Below are positions 32,639 to 42,211 of a stretch of DNA of 42,211 bases, piece after piece. Made by a program: the position numbers and the translations under genes. This stretch comes from Sphingomonadaceae bacterium (GTDB lineage Bacteria; Pseudomonadota; Alphaproteobacteria; Sphingomonadales; Sphingomonadaceae). The stretch is taken from the NCBI GenBank assembly GCA_020847445.1, contig JADLBY010000097.1, positions 1 to 42,211 of the forward strand, in the 5' to 3' direction. Under the pieces are notes generated by a model, which saw only the letters and a list, made by a program, of their open reading frames with translations, ran no database searches and was not told the DNA's origin. The stretch's first letter is position 1. Every line of letters begins with the position of its first letter.

Positions 32639-32941
32639 TCAGGCCTTGCGCGTGCCCGAAACCGGCATGGAACCGAAGGCGCCAGCCTTGACTTCACCGG
32701 TGATGGTATCGCCGTCAACGGTTGCGGTGCAATCGAGCGTCATCGGCATCGGCACGGTCATATCCATCTTCCAGCTCAGCGTGTTGCCGTCAACGCTGCC
32801 GCCGGTGATGTCCATCGAACCGAGGCTGCCTGCCATCTTGCCCGTGAAACTGCCGCCGTCGCTGTTGATGGTCAGAACCGACTTCTGATCGCCCATCGGG
32901 CTTTTCACGGTTACATCCCAATCGCCATCTACTGCTGCCAT
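32639..32941 (-). CDS. Small beta-rich protein of unknown function (100 aa)
   Basis: I do not recognise a named family with certainty. The protein has no signal peptide or membrane segment. It consists of short alternating strands with conserved-looking DGDWDVTVKSPMGDQ at the start, GGSFTGKM, GGSVDGNTLSWKMDM and DGDTITGEVKAG, which suggests a small beta-barrel of lipocalin-like or YceI-like size. Similar modules are found as C-terminal domains of other sphingomonad proteins, from memory. It starts 25 bp after the M16 peptidase stop on the same strand and is followed by a hairpin, so it is the last gene of that unit. ATG at 32941 is preceded by AGGAGAAGATCA, a strong SD. Confidence 0.75.
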   Translation of the reverse strand: MAAVDGDWDVTVKSPMGDQKSVLTINSDGGSFTGKMAGSLGSMDITGGSVDGNTLSWKMDMTVPMPMTLDCTATVDGDTITGEVKAGAFGSMPVSGTRKA

Positions 32942-32966
32942 TGATCTTCTCCTCTTGAATCAGGGA

Positions 32967-35834
32967 TTAATTTGCATTGGTGTCAGTAGGCTTAGCAGTT
33001 TCGGATTGCATTACAACCGGCAAACCGAGCGCCTCAAGCTGTGGCTTGACCTTGGCGGCATCGCCAACGACAACCCAGGCCATCCTGTCAATATCGACCT
33101 TGGACTTGAACTCAGCCGTCATCCCGCTGGCGGTCAATGCGCTATATTTTCCGGCCAGTTTTTCGGCATAGTCGAACGGCCGTTTGAACAGTGCATCGGC
33201 GCGCATCTGGCCGAGCACGGCGACCGACTGTTCATAGCTGCCGGGCAGTTCGAGGATATTGCTGGTCACGGTTACGTCACGTTCCTCCGCGGTGATCGGC
33301 TTCGCACCGACGATATCCTTTGCTTGGTCGATCAGCACCTTGAGCGACGGGCCGGTCTGGTTGGTCTGCACCGGTGCCATCACCATGAACGGGATGCGAT
33401 CTTCGCTGCCCCCCACTTGCGCGCGGACACCATAGGACCAGCCCTTGGTTTCGCGCAGATCCATGTTGATGCGCGAGGTGAAATCGCCGCCGAATATCTC
33501 GTTCGCGGCGCGCAGCGCAACCAGATCATCGCTGCCCTTTGCGTCAAGCACTTCGCCACCCAGTATGAAGGATTGCGGCGAATTTGGCCGGTCGATCAGC
33601 ACGATTTTCGACTTGGCTTCGGGCAGCGGCGCGGTAAAATTCTTTGCCGGAGCGGCTTTCGCCTTGGGCTTCCAGTTGCCGAACTGCTTGTTGAGCAGCT
33701 TGCTCACCTCTTTCAGGCTGGTATCGCCGACGACGAAGATTTCCGCCTTGGCTGGATGGATCCAGCCCTGATGGAAGGCGACGACATCATCGCGGGTCAA
33801 TTGGCGCACGGCGGCTTCATCGCCCGTGCCCGTCTGCGGCCCGCCATAGGGGTGGGCCTTGCCATAGATCAGTTCAGGCAGCGCACGGAAGGCAATCCCC
33901 TGCGGCTGGTTCTTCTCACCGGCGATACGGGTGAGCTGCTGGACGCGGACACGCTCCAGATCCTTTTCGGCGAAGGCCGGATTTTTGACTACATCGGCGA
34001 GCAGGTCGATTGACGCCGCCAGATTCGGCTTGACCGCGCGCAGCATCGCTACGGTGCGATCCTGTGTCGACCCGATATTGATGTCGGCGCCCAGCCGCTC
34101 TTCGGTTTCGGCGAGCTGGGTCGCGTTCAGCGTCAACGTGCCTTCGGACAGCAGATTGCCCATGATGTTCGACACGCCACGCTTGTCGAGCGGATCGGCG
34201 GCATAGCCCGCATCAAAGCTGACCGCGATACGAACTGCGGGAACGGCGTTGCGGCGTGCGAAATGCACCTTGATGCCGTTTTTGAGCGTGCCGGTTTCGA
34301 CCGCCGGAAAATCGAGCGCAGGGGTTGCGCCGGGGGCGGGCATCTTGCTGCGATCGGCGGCAAAGGCCAGTGCTTCCGGCATATCGCTGCCCGGGGCAAG
34401 ATAATAGGCCGGCGACGAGACTGTACCGGTTCGCGAGCCACCGCCCGCTGCAACTTCCTTATAGGCTTCGCGCTCGCCCGGTTCGACGCGAATTTCGAGC
34501 ACGGGCCGGGTCAGCCATTTCTGCATGGCAGCCTGCACGGTTGCGGGCTTCAGTCCCGCAAGCCGCTCAAGCTCGGTCTTGTAATAGGCCGGATCGCCCG
34601 CATAAAGCTGCCCCTGCGCGAGCGCGCTCGCCTTGCCGTCAAAGCCGCCAATCTGTTCAAGGCCATCGATACGGTCTGCGGCATCGCTGGCCGCGACGCG
34701 CTGAACTTCATCGGCGGTCGGCCCTTTGGCGATCAGATCGGCGAGGACCTCGTCGAGCCGCTTTGCCACCGCGTCGGCATCGCCACCCGGCTTCACATCG
34801 GCCTGGATCCAGAACAGGCTCGAATGCACGAATGGCAGGACGAAGGACGAGACCGAAACCGCGCTCTGTTCTTCACGCACAAGCTTGCTGTCGAGCCGCG
34901 AGCTGGCAAGGCCACCCAGCACCGATGCCCCTGCACGCAGCGCGGTGAATTCGGGATCAGCCAGGCCCGGCACCACCCAGTTGCGATAGATGCGCGTTGT
35001 CGGAACCTTGTCCTTCATGTCGATACGCACGGGCTTTTCGAGCGTCGGGATCGGCGCGTTGACGGGCGGCACATCGCGTCCGCGCGCAATATCGCCGAAC
35101 CATTTTTCGACCAGCGGCCGGGCCTGCGCCGCGTTCAGATCACCCGCGAGCACCAGCACCGAATTGTTCGGGCCATAATAGTCCCTGAACCATTGCTTGA
35201 AATCATCAAGCTTTGCCGCGGCAAGATCCTCGAGGCTGCCGATCGTGTCATGGTGATAGGGGTGGCCCACCGGATAAAGCGTTTCCGAACGCTTGTAGTC
35301 GACAAGTCCGAAAGGCTGGTTGTCGCCCTGACGCTTCTCGTTCGAAACAACGCCGATCTGGTTCTTGACCGATTCCTCGGTCAGCCCCCCGAGCAGATGG
35401 CCCATGCGGTCGCTTTCGAGGAACAGCGCCGATTCAAGCGCGCTGGTCGGGACGGTTTCAAAATAGTTTGTGCGGTCGAGCCAGGTCGTGCCGTTCAGGT
35501 CGGTTGCACCGATCTGTCTGGTGTAGTTGAAATAGTCACCCGGCGCATTTTCGCTGCCGTTGAACATGATATGTTCGAATAGATGGGCGAAGCCGGTCTG
35601 GCCCTTGGGTTCATGCTTTGATCCAACCCCGTACCACACCGATACCGCAACCACGGGCGCCTTGCGGTCTTCATGCACCAGCACCGTCAGGCCATTGTCG
35701 AGGGTGAATTTCTCATACGGAATGTCGACCGTTTTCACCAGATCGGCAACCGGTGCCGGGGCGGTTTTGGCCAGGGCAGCACCCGATATGGCGATGGTCG
35801 ATGCGGCCAGGGCCAGCGTGAGTTTGCGGATCAT
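32967..35834 (-). CDS. M16-family zinc metallopeptidase, exported (955 aa)
   Basis: A pitrilysin/insulinase-type peptidase predicted to act in the periplasm. Residues 1-22 are a signal peptide (MIRKLTLALAASTIAISGAALA). The first M16 domain has the inverted zinc motif HLFEH (84-88), and E166 follows 77 residues later, as the family requires. The second half (~510-955) is a paralogous domain pair without the zinc motif, completing the clamshell. Length is normal for the bacterial two-subunit fusion. The ATG at 35834 was chosen over a frame 18 bases longer because GGGGAG is well spaced and it gives a proper signal peptide. It lies 112 bp downstream of the penicillin-acylase-like gene on the same strand. 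The substrates are probably peptides imported or released in the periplasm. Confidence 0.94.
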   Translation of the reverse strand: MIRKLTLALAASTIAISGAALAKTAPAPVADLVKTVDIPYEKFTLDNGLTVLVHEDRKAPVVAVSVWYGVGSKHEPKGQTGFAHLFEHIMFNGSENAPGDYFNYTRQIGATDLNGTTWLDRTNYFETVPTSALESALFLESDRMGHLLGGLTEESVKNQIGVVSNEKRQGDNQPFGLVDYKRSETLYPVGHPYHHDTIGSLEDLAAAKLDDFKQWFRDYYGPNNSVLVLAGDLNAAQARPLVEKWFGDIARGRDVPPVNAPIPTLEKPVRIDMKDKVPTTRIYRNWVVPGLADPEFTALRAGASVLGGLASSRLDSKLVREEQSAVSVSSFVLPFVHSSLFWIQADVKPGGDADAVAKRLDEVLADLIAKGPTADEVQRVAASDAADRIDGLEQIGGFDGKASALAQGQLYAGDPAYYKTELERLAGLKPATVQAAMQKWLTRPVLEIRVEPGEREAYKEVAAGGGSRTGTVSSPAYYLAPGSDMPEALAFAADRSKMPAPGATPALDFPAVETGTLKNGIKVHFARRNAVPAVRIAVSFDAGYAADPLDKRGVSNIMGNLLSEGTLTLNATQLAETEERLGADINIGSTQDRTVAMLRAVKPNLAASIDLLADVVKNPAFAEKDLERVRVQQLTRIAGEKNQPQGIAFRALPELIYGKAHPYGGPQTGTGDEAAVRQLTRDDVVAFHQGWIHPAKAEIFVVGDTSLKEVSKLLNKQFGNWKPKAKAAPAKNFTAPLPEAKSKIVLIDRPNSPQSFILGGEVLDAKGSDDLVALRAANEIFGGDFTSRINMDLRETKGWSYGVRAQVGGSEDRIPFMVMAPVQTNQTGPSLKVLIDQAKDIVGAKPITAEERDVTVTSNILELPGSYEQSVAVLGQMRADALFKRPFDYAEKLAGKYSALTASGMTAEFKSKVDIDRMAWVVVGDAAKVKPQLEALGLPVVMQSETAKPTDTNAN

Positions 35835-35946
35835 AAGTCTAGCTCCCCTCAAGGAAAGTTGCGCACCCTTTCAGGCGGATAGGGCCGATATAGCGCGGCA
35901 AGCGGTGAATCCAATGCCGGTAAAGCGCTTTTCGACGAACGGGCAA

Positions 35947-38058
35947 TCAGGGCCGATAACGGCGTTGCGCATGCTTCACGGCGTCGGCCCATTCGAAATG
36001 CACGGGTTTGAACCTGCCCGCGACATAAAGCTTCATCTGGTCGGTATAATGCGGCGATTCCGGGCGATTGGTGGCGGCACCATATGGCTGGATCGACTCC
36101 GACACGACCTTCCCCGCCTTGTCCCAGCGCACCAGCATGATGAAGCTGTCGCCATGCCGCACCCGCATCTTGCCGTCGGGCTGGTCCATATCCCACATCG
36201 TCGTGGCGCGCAGCGTGTCTGTGCCACCCAGCATGGGCAGGTCGACCTTGCCCCGTCGCAGCCGCTGGATATCGCCCAGCGCCGGATCGAGCCGACCAAA
36301 TCGTTCGCTGAATTCGTCCACCGTTTTTTGCAGCGTCTCGCGCGGATCGGGCAGCGGGTCGTTGCGCCAGTTGGCGCGCGCCGCATGGCGGATCAACCGT
36401 TCGGCAAGCGCATCGGCCCTGCCCTTGCCATCGCTCGACCAATCCCATTCGCGCAGCAGTTTCTGTGCCTCCGCCAGTCTTGAATCGCCTGTGCTGTCAA
36501 CGCCAAGCAGGCTATCCATCCACGGTTTGACCCAGCTCGATCTGGCGTAGCGCGTGTCCATCTTGATCGCGAGCAACTCTGCGGGTGTGATCGATTTGTC
36601 GTTCATCATCAATCCGGTGCCCATCAGCCCGCGATTGGTCATCCCCAGTTCGATTCCCAGATAGGGCGATTGGCGCGCCGGGTCGATTTCCGAACCCGGC
36701 CCTGCGGCCAGATAGGGCGTATTGTTGGCATTTTGGACAAATCCGGATGGCGGGCTGACGAGCTTCGGGTAGCGGTCGAACGGCACAGGCCCCTTCCAGA
36801 CCGGCGCAGACGTGTCGCCCGGAAGGATCCGGGTATAGTCAAAACCCGGCTTCCGGTCCGGGAATAGCGCGTTGTAGATATAGGCGATGCGCCCGGTCTT
36901 GTCGGCATAGATGAAATTGGTGCCGGTGATGCCGCCGGTCGACATCGACTTTGTCCATTCATCCCAATTGGTCGCCTTGGTATTGCGATAATATTGCTCG
37001 ACCGCCTTCACATTGTCGATCCCGGCATAGCGGATCGCGAACGCCCCCTGATCATTTCTGATCACCGGCCCGTGCACCGAACGATAGAAGGTCTGCGGGA
37101 CCGGCACGGTGAACCAGCCGAATTTCACCGGCAGCCAGACCCGCTTTTCCTGAAGCGGCAACCATTTGCCGTCATAGCGATACTGGTCGCCCGCCTCGTT
37201 GAGCACCAGTTTGTAGATGTCGACCAGATCGGGCCGGTTGACCGTGTTGGTCCAGCCAAGATGGCGGTTATGCCCGAGCAGCACAAAGGGCGATCCGGGG
37301 AACAGCGCCCCGGCCATATCGAGCCCCTCTCCCGAATGGACAACTGCCTCATACCAGGCGACCTGCCCTTCCAGTGGCTGGTGCGAATTGGAGACGAGCC
37401 AGGTCTTGCCATCGGCCATACGGCCGGGTGCAACCGCCCATGCGTTGGAACCGTTCATTTCGGGATCGCGCCCGATCGGCGTCATCGCCGCCGCGCTTTC
37501 ATTGGGTGGCGGCTTTCCCTCGACAAGCGTGCCGATATAATTGTCGAGCCCGTAAAAGAAGGGCGCACGCAGCACGAAGCCCGCGACGATATCCTTGCCG
37601 TTCACCGGAAAGAGATTGGACAGCCTGACTTCCTGGGGATGTTTTTCGGCATAATGGTTGAGCCCCGCAGCATAAGCATCGAGCACCGCGCGGACATCGG
37701 CGGGAATATCCGCATAATGCCGCTCGACCGTGTCGTGGACGCCGAGCAGGTTGAAGACAAAATCGACCTTCGCCCCATCCTGACCGGCAAGCGCGCCATA
37801 GCGCCCGCGCGTCATCGACACGACTTCCTCGATCGTCGGGAAATCATCCTCGGCATGGGCAAAGGCCAGACCATAAGCGGCATCGGCGTCGGTCTTGCCA
37901 TTGATATGCGGAACGCCAAATTCGTCGCGCACAATTTCCACGTCATAGCCTTTACGAACGGGCGGCGCGACCACATCGGCGGCCAGAGGCTCCCACAGCA
38001 TCGACGCGCCGCCCAGCGTCGCCACAAGCGCAACCCCGCCCCACAGCCATTTCCGCAT
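35947..38058 (-). CDS. Penicillin-acylase-family Ntn hydrolase (703 aa)
   Basis: An N-terminal-nucleophile amidase of the family of penicillin G acylase, aculeacin acylase and AHL acylase PvdQ. A short N-terminal membrane or signal segment (~3-20) exports it. The alpha chain carries EIVRDEFGVPHINGKTDADAAYGLAFAHAEDDF. After autoprocessing the beta chain would start at Ser204 in EMNGSNAWAVAPG, followed by HLGWTNTVNRPDLVD and DKTGRIAYIYNALFPDR. Length is typical. The ATG at 38058 has GGGGAGG 6 nt upstream; an ATG two codons earlier abuts that SD, and a frame reaching 38169 would overlap the divergent peptidase gene. The substrate cannot be assigned: beta-lactam, AHL or N-acyl peptide are all possible. 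Confidence 0.92.
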   Translation of the reverse strand: MRKWLWGGVALVATLGGASMLWEPLAADVVAPPVRKGYDVEIVRDEFGVPHINGKTDADAAYGLAFAHAEDDFPTIEEVVSMTRGRYGALAGQDGAKVDFVFNLLGVHDTVERHYADIPADVRAVLDAYAAGLNHYAEKHPQEVRLSNLFPVNGKDIVAGFVLRAPFFYGLDNYIGTLVEGKPPPNESAAAMTPIGRDPEMNGSNAWAVAPGRMADGKTWLVSNSHQPLEGQVAWYEAVVHSGEGLDMAGALFPGSPFVLLGHNRHLGWTNTVNRPDLVDIYKLVLNEAGDQYRYDGKWLPLQEKRVWLPVKFGWFTVPVPQTFYRSVHGPVIRNDQGAFAIRYAGIDNVKAVEQYYRNTKATNWDEWTKSMSTGGITGTNFIYADKTGRIAYIYNALFPDRKPGFDYTRILPGDTSAPVWKGPVPFDRYPKLVSPPSGFVQNANNTPYLAAGPGSEIDPARQSPYLGIELGMTNRGLMGTGLMMNDKSITPAELLAIKMDTRYARSSWVKPWMDSLLGVDSTGDSRLAEAQKLLREWDWSSDGKGRADALAERLIRHAARANWRNDPLPDPRETLQKTVDEFSERFGRLDPALGDIQRLRRGKVDLPMLGGTDTLRATTMWDMDQPDGKMRVRHGDSFIMLVRWDKAGKVVSESIQPYGAATNRPESPHYTDQMKLYVAGRFKPVHFEWADAVKHAQRRYRP

Positions 38059-38167
38059 CCGCATCCTCCCCAAAAAGCGCCTTTCGTCGAAAGCAGTCTT
38101 GCCGAAGCCGCCGCATCGCTTAGACGTCGCATTCATATAAGAGTTTCGGAGAAAGGAAAGTTCACCC

Positions 38168-39724
38168 ATGCGCCGTCATTTGCTCGCCCTGATTCTTGCT
38201 ACTGCCGCCATTCCCGCCTTCGCGCAAAGCGGGTCGGCAGGTTGGGGCGTCGAACCTTCAACTGTCGCCAATTCGCAGAGCCGTCCGATAAGTTTTGCGT
38301 CGCGCGCGGCCGATGACGGCGTTCTCGTGATCCTGATGCGTGATGCCAATTTGCCCGATGGTGTGTTGAGCGCAGCTACCGAAGCCAATGTCAAAGCGGC
38401 AATCGCCAATGCAAGGTTCGATGGCCAGGACGGCAGCAAGCTGACCCTGCGCGGCATTGGCCGCCATGCGCGCATCGACCTGGTCGGCATGGGCGGCGAA
38501 GGGGATGTGACCGACCGGCTGCGACGCGCTGGCGGACGGATTGCACAAGATGTGCGCGATGAAGCGCATGCCGTGAGCATTGTCGGCGCAGCCAGCGACG
38601 AAGCGGCCGCCATCGCACTCGGCTACAGTCTTGGCCAATATCGCTTCGACCGGTACAAGACCGTTGGCAAGTCGGCACCTTCGGCACAACCGGCCACGAT
38701 TGTCGTCGCTGATGTCCGCCGCGCCGAAGCCGAATGGAAGTCGCGCGGCGCGGCACTTGCCGAAGGCGTCACGCTGACCCGCGACCTTTCGACCGAACCC
38801 GCAAATGTCATCTATCCCGAAAGCTTCGTCGCGCGTGTGCGCGAGGCCTTTGCCGGGGTGCAGGGCGTGAAGATCGATGTGCTTGACGAAGCCGCCATGC
38901 GCCGTCTGGGCATGGGCACGCTGACGGGAGTCGGCCAGGGCTCGCGCCGCCCGCCGCGCCTGATGGTGATCGACTATCGCGGCGGCAGCGGCGCTCCGGT
39001 GGCGCTGGTCGGCAAGGGCATCACCTTTGACAGTGGCGGGATTTCGATCAAGCCCAATGCGGGCATGTGGGAAATGAAGTCGGACATGGCGGGGGCAGCC
39101 GCCACCGTCGGCGCTGTGCTCTCGCTCGCCAAATCGCATGCCAATGTGAATGTGCTGGCGGTCGCCGCGCTTGCTGAAAACATGCCCGGCGGCAACGCGC
39201 AGCGCCCGGGCGATGTCGTCCGCACTTTTAGCGGCAAGACGATCGAGGTGATGAACACCGATGCCGAGGGTCGCCTCGTGCTTGCCGACGCCAATGAATA
39301 TGTCATCGCCAATTTCAGACCGGCTGCGCTGGTCAACATCGCGACCCTGACCGGTGCAGTGGGCAATGCGCTGGGTTATGAATATGCCGGTCTGTTCTCG
39401 CGCGACGACGCGCTGGCCGCACAGCTTTCAACCGCAGGCAAGGTTGCCGGGGAAGACGTATGGCGGCTGCCGCTGCACCCCAACCATGCCAAGACGATGA
39501 AATCCGACATCGCAGACATCAAGAACTCTGCCGAGGGTGGCAAACCCGGTGCCAGCCTTGGTGCCACATTCATCGGCTTCTTCGTCGATCCCGCCACACC
39601 CTGGGCGCATCTGGATATCGCAGGCGTGAACTGGGCCGACAGCAGCGATGATCTGACCCCGAAGGGCGCGTCGGGCTGGGGCGTCCGCATCCTTGACGAA
39701 TTTGTCCGCAACTGGAAGCGGTGA
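38168..39724 (+). CDS. pepA: Exported M17 leucyl aminopeptidase (518 aa)
   Basis: A two-metal leucyl aminopeptidase. The catalytic domain has GKGITFDSGG (282-291, Lys283) and the M17 signature NTDAEGRLVL (363-372), plus MKSDMAGAA between them. Residues 1-20 (MRRHLLALILATAAIPAFAQ) form a signal peptide, which is unusual because classical PepA is cytosolic. Exported M17 enzymes are seen in some sphingomonads and xanthomonads. It is divergent from the penicillin-acylase-like gene with a 109-bp shared gap that contains TATAAG (38136-38141), a possible -10 box. Together with the M16 peptidase it suggests a periplasmic peptide-degradation locus. Confidence 0.94.
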   Translation: MRRHLLALILATAAIPAFAQSGSAGWGVEPSTVANSQSRPISFASRAADDGVLVILMRDANLPDGVLSAATEANVKAAIANARFDGQDGSKLTLRGIGRHARIDLVGMGGEGDVTDRLRRAGGRIAQDVRDEAHAVSIVGAASDEAAAIALGYSLGQYRFDRYKTVGKSAPSAQPATIVVADVRRAEAEWKSRGAALAEGVTLTRDLSTEPANVIYPESFVARVREAFAGVQGVKIDVLDEAAMRRLGMGTLTGVGQGSRRPPRLMVIDYRGGSGAPVALVGKGITFDSGGISIKPNAGMWEMKSDMAGAAATVGAVLSLAKSHANVNVLAVAALAENMPGGNAQRPGDVVRTFSGKTIEVMNTDAEGRLVLADANEYVIANFRPAALVNIATLTGAVGNALGYEYAGLFSRDDALAAQLSTAGKVAGEDVWRLPLHPNHAKTMKSDIADIKNSAEGGKPGASLGATFIGFFVDPATPWAHLDIAGVNWADSSDDLTPKGASGWGVRILDEFVRNWKR

Positions 39725-39770
39725 GGCAGTTGATCCTTCCTGATACGGGAGGGAAAATCTGGCCTCCCCC

Positions 39771-39798
39771 CTTGTGTGATAAAAATGCAACATTACAT
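39771..39798 (+). promoter_or_regulatory. Possible sigma-32 heat-shock promoter of clpB
   Basis: CCCCCCTTG ending at 39774 resembles the CCCTTGAA -35 element of RpoH promoters, and CATTACAT (39791-39798), 16 nt later, is a poor match to the CCCCAT/CYTATNT -10. It lies 60-87 bp upstream of the clpB start, in the expected position for a gene that is RpoH-controlled in most proteobacteria. The -35 is good and the -10 weak. A GGGAGG/CCTCCC hairpin (39747-39768) just before it could end the peptidase transcript. Confidence 0.38.
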
Positions 39799-39857
39799 GC
39801 TGGGGAGAGGCTTCCTAGATTGATGACGGGGAAGCGCCGAGAAACGAGGGACAGGGT

Positions 39858-42211
<2,354 letters not shown>

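Noticed and set aside
34263-35582. 439-codon plus-strand frame opposite the M16 gene
   Set aside because: It is antisense to a clear M16 peptidase with zinc motif; the translation has no domain and is rich in Arg, His and Ala as expected for a shadow.

Overview
The window looks like a chromosomal segment of a GC-rich alphaproteobacterium, most likely a sphingomonad (Sphingopyxis/Sphingomonas type). This is inferred from the gene families (COQ9, an MmcB-type repair protein with a GAAC-N7-GAAC SOS box, UbiK with a Lys/Ala tail, YbjN, SleB-type hydrolase, short FeoB) and from protein style. No rRNA, tRNA, insertion sequence, CRISPR array or integration site was seen.

Region 1 (1-20.9 kb) is the most interesting part: an apparently complete surface-adhesin system. 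A 4230-residue RTX adhesin is followed by an OmpA-like envelope protein and a TolC-type outer-membrane channel. After a strong hairpin and an AT-rich promoter-like gap come a type I secretion ABC ATPase, a SleB-type cell-wall hydrolase and an HlyD-type adaptor, tightly packed. Convergent with these is a periplasmic LapG-type cysteine protease. The adhesin has an N-terminal module followed by a di-alanine motif (PAAG, residues 114-117) where LapA-type adhesins are cut by LapG, and C-terminal RTX repeats. The system therefore looks like a LapA/LapG retain-and-release adhesin. Unusual additions are the cell-wall hydrolase inside the secretion operon, an OmpA-like partner, a long C-terminal extension after the RTX repeats, and a PAAGP motif repeated inside the protease itself. 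The c-di-GMP receptor LapD is not in the window.

Region 2 (21.0-25.3 kb, minus strand) holds ssb, feoB, feoA, a COQ9-family gene and an EamA transporter. A Fur-like inverted repeat lies in front of feoA and an SOS-like box in front of ssb.

Region 3 (25.4-32.5 kb) is mixed metabolism and housekeeping: an Old Yellow Enzyme separated from the divergent transporter by a perfect operator-like palindrome, a DUF3604 protein whose ribosome-binding site has a perfect upstream complement, an MmcB-type repair gene with a perfect alphaproteobacterial SOS box, two overlapping hotdog thioesterases, a DUF2306 membrane protein, YbjN, UbiK and TspO.

Region 4 (32.6-42.2 kb) is a set of exported hydrolases: a small unknown protein, an M16 metallopeptidase, a penicillin-acylase-type Ntn hydrolase and, divergently, an exported M17 leucyl aminopeptidase. 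The window ends inside clpB, which is preceded by a possible heat-shock promoter.
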